From: an uncultured Bacteriovorax sp.
Lineage (GTDB): Bacteria > Bdellovibrionota > Bacteriovoracia > Bacteriovoracales > Bacteriovoracaceae
DNA: 64,000 nt
Direction of reading: 5' to 3'
Assembly: GCA_946481315.1 (NCBI GenBank)
Contig: CAMLMH010000003.1
Span: 1-64,000 of the forward strand
In this document: positions 26,819 through 35,761 of the stretch, one piece after another
How the letters are laid out: every line of letters begins with the position of its first letter
How positions within the stretch are numbered: the stretch's first letter is position 1
Notes under the pieces: generated by a model
What the model saw: only the letters and a program-made list of their open reading frames with translations
Databases searched by the model: none
Told to the model about the DNA's origin: nothing
Made by a program: the position numbers and the translations under genes

Positions 26819-27445
26819 ATGGCAAGACCAAGAAAAGATCCAGATAAAAATAATAGTAAAAAGCCGTCCAAAGAACTGCTATTGGAAGCAGCGACGGAAC
26901 TGATTCGCACTCAGGGATATACATCGACGACAGTGGATGAATTGTGTGCCAAAGCAGGAGTGAGTAAAGGGACCTTCTTTCATAATTTTGATTCGAAAGA
27001 AGATCTGGCAGTATCCGCCGCGCATCGCTGGTCAGAAGTGACATCGGCTTTTTTTAAGACAGCTCCTTATCATACGAAGAAAGATCCGCTGGAGCGGGTA
27101 CTGGGTTATATCCGCTTTCGAAAAGAAATTCTGCGCGGAGATTTGCCGGAATTTACCTGTCTGGTGGGAACGATGGCGCAGGAAGTGTACGCCAAACATC
27201 CGGAGATTAATCAGGCATGTTTTGATTCCATTTTTCAGCACGCAGAAACGCTGAAGGCCGATATTGAAGAAGCAAAAAAAATGTATGCGCCACGGTCACG
27301 CTGGACGGCGCAGAGTTTAGCTCTGCATACGCAGGCCGTGATTCAGGGAGGCTTCGTCATTGCTAAGGCCGGTGGTGATGTGAAGTTTGCCAGTGAAAGT
27401 ATTGATCACTTGGAAAGATATATTCAGTTACTTTTTGGAAAATAG
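26819..27445 (+). CDS. TetR-family regulator
   Basis: 208 residues from the ATG at 26819 (MARPRKDP); the frame extends to an ATG at 26783 but that would include the operator. The DNA-binding domain is clear: LLLEAATELIRTQGYTSTTV, DELCAKAGVSKGTFFHNFDS. The C-terminal ligand domain is of the TetR_C type with AQEVYAKHP. It heads an operon with a glutathione transferase-like gene (22 bases on) and a second SRPBCC gene, and likely regulates itself and the divergent SRPBCC gene. Confidence 0.85.
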   Translation: MARPRKDPDKNNSKKPSKELLLEAATELIRTQGYTSTTVDELCAKAGVSKGTFFHNFDSKEDLAVSAAHRWSEVTSAFFKTAPYHTKKDPLERVLGYIRFRKEILRGDLPEFTCLVGTMAQEVYAKHPEINQACFDSIFQHAETLKADIEEAKKMYAPRSRWTAQSLALHTQAVIQGGFVIAKAGGDVKFASESIDHLERYIQLLFGK

Positions 27446-27467
27446 AAATTTAGTTTGAGGAGAGCGC

Positions 27468-28100
27468 ATGTCGAAGATTCAGTTTAGTTGCCTGACCGAT
27501 ATTCCGGGAATGACCAAGGGATTGGTGCGCGAACTGCGTGTGCGCTGGATGCTGGAAGAACTGGGACTGCCATATGAAGCTGTGGTGTATCCGCATCCGG
27601 AAACTAAAAAGCAGCCCTATTTGTCGCTGCAGCCTTACGGACAAGTTCCATATTTTAAGGACGGCGATTTTGTGCTGTTTGAAACAGGGGCTATTCTTGT
27701 TCATCTGGCGATGAAATATAACAAATTTCTGCCGAGTGATGAGATTAAACGCGCGCACACATTGCAGTGGTTATTTTCTGCCCTCAATTCTGTAGAGCCA
27801 TTCTTATTTCATCTTTTCATGCTGAAGTTTGATCAGGAAGCAACTGAAGGCACGAAGGAAAAAGCGCGGCAGATTTGCCGGGAGCGCATTCGCGTTCTCT
27901 CGGAACATTTAGGTGAGAAAGAATTTTTCGTAGATGGTTTCAGCATTGCCGACATCGTAATGACCACCGTTTTAAAAACATCGACGCTGAATAATTTTCT
28001 GGAGCCGCATCCCAATCTTGCTGATTATCTGCAGAAAATGGAGAGCAGACCAGCTTTTCAGCGCGCTTTAAGCGAACACGTTAAACTTTATAAAGAATAA
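27468..28100 (+). CDS. Glutathione S-transferase family protein
   Basis: 210 residues with the two-domain GST layout. The N-terminal thioredoxin-like half contains RELRVRWMLEELGLPYE, QPYGQVPYF and FETGAILVHLA (the ET/S pair contacts glutathione). The C-terminal helical half has EFFVDGFSIADIVMTTVL, the conserved N-cap box region with D. It should conjugate or reduce electrophiles in the cytosol. It lies between TetR and SRPBCC genes with an AGGAGAG ribosome site before the ATG. Confidence 0.87.
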   Translation: MSKIQFSCLTDIPGMTKGLVRELRVRWMLEELGLPYEAVVYPHPETKKQPYLSLQPYGQVPYFKDGDFVLFETGAILVHLAMKYNKFLPSDEIKRAHTLQWLFSALNSVEPFLFHLFMLKFDQEATEGTKEKARQICRERIRVLSEHLGEKEFFVDGFSIADIVMTTVLKTSTLNNFLEPHPNLADYLQKMESRPAFQRALSEHVKLYKE

Positions 28101-28118
28101 AATTTTTAAGGAGTAGTA

Positions 28119-28529
28119 ATGACAAAAATTACGATCGAAGCTCTGGTTAAAGCAGATGTTAAAAGAGTGTGGACCAACTGGACAGAACCATCTCACATTA
28201 CGCAGTGGAATTTTGCTACTCCGGATTGGCAGTGTCCACGCGCCTCAAATGATCTGCGTGTTGGCGGAACTTATGCCGCCCGCATGGAAGCTAAAGACGG
28301 AAGCTTCGGTTTTGATTTCGAAGCCACTTATGATGAAGTCCTGCCGGAAAAGAAAATTACTTACACTATGGGGGACGGAAGAAAAGCGACGACAACCTTT
28401 GAACCGGCTAATGGCGGAACAAAAGTTGTGACTGTCTTTGATGCAGAAAATACGCATCCGGTGGATATGCAAAAGGACGGCTGGCAGGCGATTCTTAATA
28501 ACTTTAAAGCGCACACGGAAAAGGAATAA
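28119..28529 (+). CDS. SRPBCC (AHSA1-like) protein
   Basis: 136 residues: TKITIEALVKADVKRVWTNW, then TEPSHITQWNFATPDWQCP, GGTYAARMEAKDGSFGFDFE and the terminal helix DGWQAILNNFKAHTEKE are typical of the AHSA1 branch. It follows the GST gene by 18 bases in the TetR operon with AAGGAG before its ATG. It is a different subtype from the divergent SRPBCC gene at 26282. The next gene in line, a DUF1428 gene, survives only as a fragment. Confidence 0.85.
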   Translation: MTKITIEALVKADVKRVWTNWTEPSHITQWNFATPDWQCPRASNDLRVGGTYAARMEAKDGSFGFDFEATYDEVLPEKKITYTMGDGRKATTTFEPANGGTKVVTVFDAENTHPVDMQKDGWQAILNNFKAHTEKE

Positions 28530-28534
28530 TCATT

Positions 28535-28633
28535 ATGGCCAGGTATGTCGATTTTTGTCTCATTCCGTTTCCCAAAAAAGACCTGGCGAAATACAAAAAG
28601 ACCACCAACAGTGTCGGAAAGTCTTTGAACTAA
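28535..28633 (+). pseudogene. DUF1428 fragment
   Basis: MARYVDFCLIPFPKKDLAKY matches the start of DUF1428 proteins (full copy at 61162-61512), but after about 22 residues the sequence changes and the frame stops at 28631-28633. It starts 5 bases after the SRPBCC stop, so an ancestral operon probably ended with an intact DUF1428 gene that was cut by a deletion. Confidence 0.65.
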
Positions 28634-28783
28634 TACCTGATGTGAACTGGAATAAAGGGCAAGCCGTTAATAAGCTATGCAAAGTTTTTGGCCCTTCATG
28701 GAAAAGGAATCAGCATAAAAGTCGACTCAGGGATGGCATCCACCCAGGCTGATTATCGTCTCAGAAATCCACGAGAAGATTAA
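28597..28783 (+). pseudogene. Trehalose-6-phosphate phosphatase remnant
   Basis: In two frames, pieces of the C-terminal part of an OtsB-type HAD phosphatase can be read: KVFELIPDVNWNKGQAVNKL (the conserved ELxPxxxWxKG box), and, after a frame change and a deletion removing the acidic HAD motif, GISIKVDSGMASTQADYRLR ending NPRED before TAA at about 28781-28783. It is joined directly to the DUF1428 fragment, recording a deletion that fused the ends of two genes. Confidence 0.55.
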
Positions 28784-28800
28784 AGATCGACTGCGAAGTT

Positions 28801-28947
28801 ATGGAAATTATCATCGAAAAGAGCTGTCAAAATATTGTGAAACTGGGAATTGGAGGAAACATCTTTACCATTAAACAAGGAAAAGTGCTTAAGTTTCCTC
28901 TGAAATCATGCTATGCACCTGGCAGCTTTGAAGAAGTTAGAACTTAA
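28801..28947 (+). CDS. Short open frame of unknown status
   Basis: 48 codons (MEIIIEKSCQNIVKLG to PGSFEEVRT) between the otsB remnant and the convergent kinase gene, whose last bases it overlaps. It has no clear ribosome site. It may be part of the decayed region rather than a gene. Confidence 0.25.
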   Translation: MEIIIEKSCQNIVKLGIGGNIFTIKQGKVLKFPLKSCYAPGSFEEVRT

Positions 28948-30602
28948 TGGATGGGCAACTCGATGACAAAAGTCGTATTCGGACTCCGCTCATTATAGTA
29001 AATGCGTCCATGATGTTTTTCGACAATTTTTTTACAAATAGGCAGGCCAAGGCCCGTGCCTTTTCCTATAGGTTTGGTCGTAAAAAAGGGATACATTAAT
29101 TTTTGTGAAACAGGTTTTGGGATGCCTTTACCGGAATCCATGACGATAATTTTTTGAAGATTATTTTCCTGAACGGTTTTGACATTTACCCATCTTTCTT
29201 CAAGATCACTGACAGCATCGAAAGCGTTGTTCACAAGATTTAATATAACCTGACTCATTTCAGATGAGTGACAGAGAATTTTAGCATCAGGGGATGTTTC
29301 AAATTGCAGATCGACAGAGTTGGAACGAAAACATTCCGCTGACAGATCGCGAATGTCATCAAAAATTTTTTGAACCGGTACTAATTGCAAAGGATCGGAT
29401 TCATCATTTCGTGAAATACTTCTCAGGCTCCTGACAATTCTTGAAACCCGGTCAGCATGTTTAACAATTCGGTGAATATCGCTCTTTAATTCTTCACGCT
29501 GGTTTTCATCACTCAGATTTAATTTATCGATTTTTCTCATAAGTGATCCGGCCCTGCCGGAAATAACCGTCAGCGGATTATTGATTTCGTGAGCAATACT
29601 TCCGGCCATTTCACCAACGGCAGCCATTTTGGCAGCATGGTTTATGAATTCATCGTTAAATTTTGATTCGGTAATATCCTGAGTTGTTCCCATGGCGACT
29701 TCCGGATTTCCGTATTTGTCATAGAGTATTTCACATTGTTCGCGAAGATATTTGATTCGGTCTTCGTCCAGTATAATTCTATGAACGATTTGGTAGTGCT
29801 CTTTGTTTTTTATCGCATTTCTGAATGACTTGGTTACATTCGGAAAATCTTCGGGATGAACAAATTCATCGAAGAGCTCCATGGTTGGGTGAAAAGTGTC
29901 AGGGGAGACCTCAAATATGCGATAGACTTCATCTGACCAGATGAGTTCATCAGCATTGAAATTGTATTGCCAGTAACCAATCTTGGCGATTCGCTGAGAA
30001 TTATTCAAGTGATGACTGAGATTTTTAAATTTTTCCAGTTCTCGTTCCACAGCTTCAGTCAGATTGAGTGTATAGATGCGATAAAAATTTAAAAATAAGG
30101 CAGAGATAAAAAAAGCTCCAATAAAATTTAGCCTTTCAAAAAAGAGTGTATAAGAATCTAATGTGTACTGAAAATTAGGGATAATTGGGAGTAACTGATT
30201 GACTGACATCAGCCAAAAGAAAAAAGGCAGTATCGCGCCAATGAACAATTCCTTTTTTTGTTTGCCATCAAACGCCAGGAGTGGAGCAAGCAGTTGGGGG
30301 ATGAGATAATATTCGATATGAATCGCAGGTTTAATAGTAACGAGGACAGTGCTGACGTAAGCTAACCCTTGGAAGACGAGCGTGAATTTTGCAAACGTGG
30401 AGTAACCATATCTGAATGCCTGAATCATCAGGGAATAAAAAATGAAGCTGAGGACGAGCACCACAAGGGCAGTGCCCGGCGCTCCTGCGAAGTAAAACAA
30501 AACGGAATAAAAAAGTCCGTAAAGAGAGACAATTCTCCCTAAAAGAATAACGAATTCCTGATTAGATTTTATATTTGTCTTGGTGTCCATTTCGGCGGCC
30601 AT
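28944..30602 (-). CDS. Membrane PAS sensor histidine kinase
   Basis: 552 residues. The first 180 residues hold about six hydrophobic segments (e.g. GLFYSVLFYFAGAPGTALVV, FILLGRIVSL earlier) forming a membrane sensor. A short linker is followed by a PAS/PAC domain (YWQYNFNADELIWSDEVYR, then MGTTQDITESKF). The kinase core has the H box in AHEINNPLTVISG, an N box (NLVNNAFDAV), MDSGKGIPKP and GTGLGLPICKKIV. No response regulator is adjacent. It diverges from the secreted protein gene at 30794. Confidence 0.88.
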   Translation of the reverse strand: MAAEMDTKTNIKSNQEFVILLGRIVSLYGLFYSVLFYFAGAPGTALVVLVLSFIFYSLMIQAFRYGYSTFAKFTLVFQGLAYVSTVLVTIKPAIHIEYYLIPQLLAPLLAFDGKQKKELFIGAILPFFFWLMSVNQLLPIIPNFQYTLDSYTLFFERLNFIGAFFISALFLNFYRIYTLNLTEAVERELEKFKNLSHHLNNSQRIAKIGYWQYNFNADELIWSDEVYRIFEVSPDTFHPTMELFDEFVHPEDFPNVTKSFRNAIKNKEHYQIVHRIILDEDRIKYLREQCEILYDKYGNPEVAMGTTQDITESKFNDEFINHAAKMAAVGEMAGSIAHEINNPLTVISGRAGSLMRKIDKLNLSDENQREELKSDIHRIVKHADRVSRIVRSLRSISRNDESDPLQLVPVQKIFDDIRDLSAECFRSNSVDLQFETSPDAKILCHSSEMSQVILNLVNNAFDAVSDLEERWVNVKTVQENNLQKIIVMDSGKGIPKPVSQKLMYPFFTTKPIGKGTGLGLPICKKIVEKHHGRIYYNERSPNTTFVIELPIH

Positions 30603-30670
30603 CTTAGGCCATCTCCGATGCTCAACACAACTTAAATAAAGCTTAAGTCAGTCCAGAGTGATAGGCTTTA

Positions 30671-30703
30671 ACACCTAAAATCGAACGGTTAGAGTTTAGG
30701 TGT
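30671..30703. promoter_or_regulatory. Inverted repeat in a divergent promoter region
   Basis: ACACCTAAA at 30671-30679 and TTTAGGTGT at 30695-30703, a perfect 9-bp inverted repeat with a 15-base centre, located between the divergent kinase and secreted-protein genes. A regulator site or an RNA hairpin are both possible. Confidence 0.35.
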
Positions 30704-30793
30704 CAAAGGTCTTTGCTGTCTAACCAAGTTACACCTCTGTTAAAGTTACACATCAACCTACCTTCAAATGAAAATCAGGGTTTTAATAGCCAC

Positions 30794-31357
30794 ATGAAAA
30801 AGTTGATAGTTCTTATGGTGCTCCTGGTATCTCCCTCTGTTTTTGCCAAACAGAGTGTAGTGCTCGCGCCTATTAGTTTTCAGGTCAGTGCAGAGAGTGC
30901 TCTTGCAAAGTTTGAGCAAACGGTCCTATATCCGGAAGGCCTGCTTAAGCGGTTTCAGCCAGTAGGGGCTAAAATCAGCAATAAGCGAGTTTCTCAAAAC
31001 GTGATCAGCTTTATCGCCACAAAATCTAAATTATTCATCTCCAAGTCTGTCTATGTGAACGGAATACTGGAAACAAATGCTGATAACCGCTCCTGCGGAA
31101 AGAATGAAGTCGGATACATTTTAAAAATGCGGTTTGATACTTCTGACCGTCTGGTCACAGACAATGTCGATGGGTTAGAAGCGATTATATGTCTGCAAAC
31201 GCAATCCGATTCAAAGCTTACGGGTCTTGTGCGCTCCCGGGTGATCACCGGAAGTAATTATTCAAACACATTTGGTCCTATTGCTATCAATCTCATTAAA
31301 GAACAGGTTTCTCCCTTACTCAATGCTTTAGCTGAAGAAATCCAATTGCTGCATTGA
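30794..31357 (+). CDS. Secreted protein of unknown function
   Basis: 187 residues from the ATG at 30794, where a clean signal peptide begins (MKKLIVLMVLLVSPSVFA); the open frame extends upstream to 30713 without one. The mature part has two Cys (RSCGKNEVGYIL, EAIICLQTQ) that could pair. Alternating strands such as GYILKMRFDT suggest a beta fold. No family is recognised. It is followed after about 100 bases by another exported protein. Confidence 0.6.
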   Translation: MKKLIVLMVLLVSPSVFAKQSVVLAPISFQVSAESALAKFEQTVLYPEGLLKRFQPVGAKISNKRVSQNVISFIATKSKLFISKSVYVNGILETNADNRSCGKNEVGYILKMRFDTSDRLVTDNVDGLEAIICLQTQSDSKLTGLVRSRVITGSNYSNTFGPIAINLIKEQVSPLLNALAEEIQLLH

Positions 31358-31457
31358 TCACTTTTTTTACAGCATTGAAAGTTTTTCAAAAGCTCTTCAG
31401 GATTTTCTGGAAGTCGGTATTCTTAACTTATTAACTATCACCCCCAATTGGTGCCCA

Positions 31458-32516
31458 ATGAAAAAAGTACTCTTTTCTCTTCTTGCAATAAGCCTAACGT
31501 CAACATCCTTTGCAACGGACATATACTTCTCAAAAGACCGCATGGGACGATTCGCCTGCCAGGTGGCTCGCTCTATAAAAACGGCCTATCCGGAAAAATC
31601 ACTGCGCGATTTCCGGGGAGAAATCCTGGATATCCTTCGCACAGAAATCGATCCCTGGGTTGATGCTTATCCAATACCTGCCGGGTTCTCGCTTCCTAAA
31701 TATGTTCAAAAGCTCACCGGTTTTCCGGGATTCCCGATGGATCGTTCTGAATACTATCTGCAGAACGCTTTTATTCTTTATGGAAATCCTAAGATGGAGC
31801 TCAAAGAGCCGGTTGAGAATCACTTTGCTTCTTATATCCATCTGGCCAGGAAACGCCATGTCGCTTATCTAAACGGTGAAGCTAAAAGATTTCAGTTAAG
31901 AGAAGAAAATGATCTTCGCCAACAAATTGAAGATCATCTTCCGGCCGTGGCCAATTACGCTTTTCCTTACCATGGAGATGATGGCCTACCCCTCATGCAG
32001 AAAAAAGAAGGAGTGAAAGAGAAACATCTTTATAAACTCGCTATCGGGGTGCCGGGGCATCCGCAGTATGATGAGTTTGTTGTCCAATCACAAAAATATA
32101 ATCATTTTTCTTCACCATTATTTTTATGGCTATTGGAGCAAAAAGATTTTTCAGTTACACCGGAAAATCTTTTCAATAAGGCCCTTGAAATTTATAGTGA
32201 TCCCATTGTTGCTCTGGGAGTTATTCCATGGATCTTTAGTGGAGATGCATTGACTGTCGATCGTGGAACCTCTTCGGTTGTTTCTTATAAAATGGAAAGA
32301 CTGGTTGAAGGGGACGATGTTCCGGGATTGCAATATCACTTCTGGGGATACCTCACACAGGGGATCATAGGAAATAAGCTGCGTGTAGGAGCTCTCGCGT
32401 ACATCTACGAAAAGCTTTATCAAAAAGACATCCAGGACTGGACAGTCGATGCCCTGTCTTTAAAAACGAGTACGCAAATTCGTTCTGCTTTTAAAAATAT
32501 CGAGAATTGCCACTAA
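31458..32516 (+). CDS. Secreted protein of unknown function
   Basis: 352 residues with a signal peptide (MKKVLFSLLAISLTSTSFA). The mature protein is rich in aromatic residues and contains TGFPGFPMDRSEYY and YPIPAGFSLP; only one Cys is visible in RFACQVARS plus one at the last residues (ENCH). No family was recognised. A full copy of the dispersed palindrome starts 2 bases after its stop. Confidence 0.6.
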   Translation: MKKVLFSLLAISLTSTSFATDIYFSKDRMGRFACQVARSIKTAYPEKSLRDFRGEILDILRTEIDPWVDAYPIPAGFSLPKYVQKLTGFPGFPMDRSEYYLQNAFILYGNPKMELKEPVENHFASYIHLARKRHVAYLNGEAKRFQLREENDLRQQIEDHLPAVANYAFPYHGDDGLPLMQKKEGVKEKHLYKLAIGVPGHPQYDEFVVQSQKYNHFSSPLFLWLLEQKDFSVTPENLFNKALEIYSDPIVALGVIPWIFSGDALTVDRGTSSVVSYKMERLVEGDDVPGLQYHFWGYLTQGIIGNKLRVGALAYIYEKLYQKDIQDWTVDALSLKTSTQIRSAFKNIENCH

Positions 32517-32517
32517 A

Positions 32518-32574
32518 AAGGTTCCAGCACACTTTTCTTGTTGCTAAGCGACCAGGAAAGTGTGCTGGAACCTT
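32518..32574. repeat. Dispersed palindrome, copy C
   Basis: Perfect 18-bp arms (AAGGTTCCAGCACACTTT at 32518-32535 and its complement at 32557-32574) with a 21-base centre, starting directly after a stop codon. The AGCACAC/GTGTGCT version of the stem. Confidence 0.9.
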
Positions 32575-32609
32575 GGCATTCAGCTTGCTCTTAATTCATA
32601 GAGGCAAGC

Positions 32610-33911
32610 TTGAAAAAAAATTTAATTCTTTTACTCTTATTATTCTCATTTTCTCTCTTCGGAGCAGACGTATTTGTCATTGAAATACGCGGTACAATTA
32701 ATCCAGCGACTTCCCGATATATGACCCGTGCCATAGAAGCTGGTGAGAAATCTCAAGCAGATTTCATCTTAGTTGAGCTTGATACACCGGGTGGATTGCT
32801 GACAAGCGTACGGGAAATGGCCCAAAAAATAGATCAATCCAGGATTCCCGTCATCGTCTACACCTCTCCAGCAGGTGCATCAGCAACTTCCGCAGGTGCC
32901 ATTTTGATGATTTCATCCCATTTGGCAGCAATGGCACCGGGAACAAACATCGGAGCAGCTCACCCGGTCGATCTTCAGGATGAAGATAAGAAAAATGTCA
33001 GAGCAGAAAAAGCAGTGAATGATGTTTCCGCATTTGCCAGATCTGTCGCCGAGCTAAGAAAAAGAAATACTACAGCGGCCGGTGAAGTCGTTTCCAAGAG
33101 TAATAGCTACACGGCAGAAGAAGCTAAAAATGCAAATCTCATCGAAATCATCGCTACAGACAGAAATGATCTCTGGAAGCAAATCCATAGAAAAAAGATT
33201 CAGATGGGACAAAAGACGATTGAACTAAGAACTGATCCTCCTCCTGTTTTAAATTCCATCAAAATGACTTTCGGTGAAAGTGCTCTTAGCTATATTTCAC
33301 ATCCCAATATCGCAGCATTGCTGATGACTTTAGGAATCATGCTCATTTATGCTGAGTTCGCTTCTGCGGGCTTTGGCATTGCAGGAGTTTTGGGTGGATT
33401 ATGCTTTATAGTCGCCTTTATTGCTTTCCAAATGCTGCCGATTAAAACAGGCGGTCTATTACTTATCGTGACAGGCATTGCATTTATTATCGCAGAAGTA
33501 TTTATCGGTTCGGGAGGACTGGCCGTTGGCGGCAGTATCGCATTGGTTCTTGGACTTTTGTGGGTTGTGGATCCCAATTTAACAGATCTGAGAATAAGTC
33601 CCTGGGTGATAGGCCCTATCGGTTTATTTGTTTTATCTGGAACACTACTCATTACTTATGGGGTGGCAAGAACGAGAAGGCAGTCTGAGGAAACATTTCA
33701 GCGCATTGGCGGCGGAGATCTTACCGGACTTAAAGGTTATCATGGCCGCATACAAGATACTTCATCCGACGGGAAAACAGGTCAAGTAATGATTAGGGGA
33801 GAGCTGTGGAGCTTTACTGCTTCAGAGCCAATGGCCATCGGCGATAGCGTCGTTGTCACTGCAGCTAGCGGCTTAAAAGTTAAAGTCAGCAAAAATATAA
33901 ATAAGGAGTAA
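32610..33911 (+). CDS. NfeD-family membrane serine protease
   Basis: 433 residues, TTG start with GAGG five bases before it. A signal peptide (KKNLILLLLLFSFSLFGA) leads to a ClpP-like protease domain (about 25-215) with the Ser in GASATSAGA and a likely Lys further on in the helix AVNDVSAFARSVAELRKR. Then come four or five membrane helices and a C-terminal OB-fold NfeD domain (GLKGYHGRIQD, VMIRGELWSF). This long form typically cuts the C-terminal tail of a partner stomatin/slipin, which is encoded 3 bases downstream. Confidence 0.88.
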   Translation: MKKNLILLLLLFSFSLFGADVFVIEIRGTINPATSRYMTRAIEAGEKSQADFILVELDTPGGLLTSVREMAQKIDQSRIPVIVYTSPAGASATSAGAILMISSHLAAMAPGTNIGAAHPVDLQDEDKKNVRAEKAVNDVSAFARSVAELRKRNTTAAGEVVSKSNSYTAEEAKNANLIEIIATDRNDLWKQIHRKKIQMGQKTIELRTDPPPVLNSIKMTFGESALSYISHPNIAALLMTLGIMLIYAEFASAGFGIAGVLGGLCFIVAFIAFQMLPIKTGGLLLIVTGIAFIIAEVFIGSGGLAVGGSIALVLGLLWVVDPNLTDLRISPWVIGPIGLFVLSGTLLITYGVARTRRQSEETFQRIGGGDLTGLKGYHGRIQDTSSDGKTGQVMIRGELWSFTASEPMAIGDSVVVTAASGLKVKVSKNINKE

Positions 33912-33914
33912 CAA

Positions 33915-34685
33915 ATGGAAGTTTACGGATTATCAATACCTGTCAGTATTTTCTTTATTATAGGTTTGGTGGTGTGGTTTTTCTCGCAAGCTATCCACAT
34001 TATCCGCGAGTATGAGCGGGCCGTTGTTTTTCGCTTAGGCCGAATCATTGGTGCTAAGGGGCCGGGCTTAGTCATTCTTATTCCAATCCTAGATAGAATG
34101 GTGAGGGTGGATTTAAGAACAGTGACTATGGACGTTCCCCCTCAGGATGTTATTACAAAAGATAATGTCACCATGAAAGTAAACGCAGTCGTTTATTTCA
34201 GAGTCGTCGAGCCCATTCGATCGGTTATTGAAGTAGAGGAATATCTGACTGCGACTTCCCAATTAGCACAGACCACATTGCGATCGGTACTCGGACAGGT
34301 TGAACTAGATACCGTTCTCGGTGAAAGAGAAAGATTAAATAAGACGCTGCAGGAGATTCTTGATACCCAGACAGATCCCTGGGGAGTAAAAGTCGGTCAT
34401 GTAGAAATTAAAGGTGTCGACATTCCCGCCGAGATGCAAAGAGCAATGGCCAGACAAGCAGAAGCCGAAAGAGAACGCCGAGGCAAAATAATTTCCGCCG
34501 AAGCAGAGATGCAGGCCAGTCAGAAAATTTCTGAAGCAGCGGAAGTTCTATCTCAAAACCCAGTTTCATTGCAGTTGCGATATCTTCAATCCATGATTGA
34601 AATGTCGAATGAAAGGTCGTCTACGATTATCATTCCATTGCCGATGGATTTTATTAAACCCTTTCTTAAAAAGAATAATGATTAA
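33915..34685 (+). CDS. Slipin (stomatin/SPFH protein)
   Basis: 256 residues. A membrane segment ([18 protein letters not shown]) is followed by the SPFH domain: [43 protein letters not shown], and a C-terminal coiled coil rich in Ala/Glu/Arg ([20 protein letters not shown]). Slipins assemble large membrane cages and are frequently paired with an NfeD protease, as here (3-base gap, same operon). The hydrophobic end MDFIKPFL may be the protease target region. Confidence 0.92.
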   Translation: MEVYGLSIPVSIFFIIGLVVWFFSQAIHIIREYERAVVFRLGRIIGAKGPGLVILIPILDRMVRVDLRTVTMDVPPQDVITKDNVTMKVNAVVYFRVVEPIRSVIEVEEYLTATSQLAQTTLRSVLGQVELDTVLGERERLNKTLQEILDTQTDPWGVKVGHVEIKGVDIPAEMQRAMARQAEAERERRGKIISAEAEMQASQKISEAAEVLSQNPVSLQLRYLQSMIEMSNERSSTIIIPLPMDFIKPFLKKNND

Positions 34686-34732
34686 AATGGAGTGGGAATT
34701 ACTTTGAGCAAAAAGGGAGGCTACACAAAGAA

Positions 34733-35308
34733 CTATCGGAAAGTTGCTTTATGGCAACTAGTGTATGATGTTATTTTATTTTTGCATTTTTTATCAAAAT
34801 CAAAATTCAAACTAAATCTGATTTTTTTTCCATCAGTTGTCATGATTTCTGTAAAATCCTTTGGTCCTTTAACCGCGATTACCATTCCTGCTCCCGTTTG
34901 AGCATAACCTTTATCTTTTCCAGTGGTGTAAACCATTTTCTGTAGTCCACGGCTTCCAAGAATAATGCTTTCCTGATTAAATTTTTCTCCAAGTCTAATG
35001 AATGTGGGTTCTTGTTCGGCCTTAGAGGCGACAAAAAAAGACTCTTCCAGAACGCCGTAGTGACCGGTGACTTTATGAAATTTAACCTTGATCAATTTTA
35101 GTTCAGATTCAAGATTTTGAGAGCGCATCTCTAGCTGGGCCTTTGTTAGTCTGGCGTCCGCCGGACTGTTTAGGTTTTTTCCTGCAGAAATAATCGCGTA
35201 ATCACCTTTTTGCAAAAGAGTGAAAAATTCATCGCTGGAAAAGCGGGCAAACGCCTGGGAAGTCCAAATCAAGACCCCAGTTATGATTATAGCTAATCGG
35301 GAAGCCAT
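34733..35308 (-). CDS. Secreted protein of unknown function
   Basis: 191 residues. The signal peptide is MASRLAIIITGVLIWTSQAFA. The mature part begins RFSSDEFFTLLQKGDYAII and ends with a basic tail holding two Cys (KKCKNKITSYTSCHK). No family recognised. It is the downstream member of a leftward three-gene run with the small lipoprotein and the cytochrome c. Confidence 0.55.
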   Translation of the reverse strand: MASRLAIIITGVLIWTSQAFARFSSDEFFTLLQKGDYAIISAGKNLNSPADARLTKAQLEMRSQNLESELKLIKVKFHKVTGHYGVLEESFFVASKAEQEPTFIRLGEKFNQESIILGSRGLQKMVYTTGKDKGYAQTGAGMVIAVKGPKDFTEIMTTDGKKIRFSLNFDFDKKCKNKITSYTSCHKATFR

Positions 35309-35318
35309 ATCTCAAAGC

Positions 35319-35669
35319 TCAGCGTCTGATGTAATAGGCATGACAATAACCAACCAGTGCCTGGCAATCGGCCGTCTTTTTAAGCACAGTGTATTTGGAA
35401 TAGAGATTTTGATCTACTTTCAGCAGATTGTAGATTTGCTGATAAGACTCCTGTGTGATTGGAAGCATGTCGAAATTGGGGATGACTTCGCGTAAATCCA
35501 CAAAGTGAATAATGGAGTTTTGATCCAGCAATTTTTCATTTGTCGACATGGCAAACGGACGAACATATTCGTAGGGGGGAGTGGCAGTTTCATTGGTAAA
35601 AACGGGACTGCTATTTTTTCCACAAGCGGAAATCAAACATAAGAAGAGAACAGAGATAAAATTTTTCAT
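35319..35669 (-). CDS. Small lipoprotein of unknown function
   Basis: 116 residues from the ATG at 35669, where a lipoprotein signal starts (MKNFISVLFLCLISACGKN, lipid-bearing Cys in LISAC). The open frame continues upstream to 35765, but those codons come from the dispersed palindrome and should not be translated. The mature protein has two further Cys close together (DCQALVGYC) near its end. It lies 10 bases ahead of the next leftward gene. Confidence 0.6.
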   Translation of the reverse strand: MKNFISVLFLCLISACGKNSSPVFTNETATPPYEYVRPFAMSTNEKLLDQNSIIHFVDLREVIPNFDMLPITQESYQQIYNLLKVDQNLYSKYTVLKKTADCQALVGYCHAYYIRR

Positions 35670-35701
35670 ACCAAAATTGTGAAATAATATTTGTTGTCTG
35701 T

Positions 35702-35760
35702 AAAGGTTCCAGCACACTTTTCTGGGCACGAGGCAACAAGGAAAGTGTGCTGGAACCTTT
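35702..35760. repeat. Dispersed palindrome, copy D
   Basis: Perfect 19-bp arms (35702-35720 and 35742-35760), directly after the stop codon of the cytochrome c gene (minus strand). T5 follows on the plus strand. Confidence 0.9.
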
Positions 35761-35761
35761 T

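Noticed and set aside
34692..34901. 69-codon frame behind the slipin gene
   Set aside because: It overlaps the convergent secreted-protein gene in antisense and has no support as a third gene of the nfeD-slipin operon.
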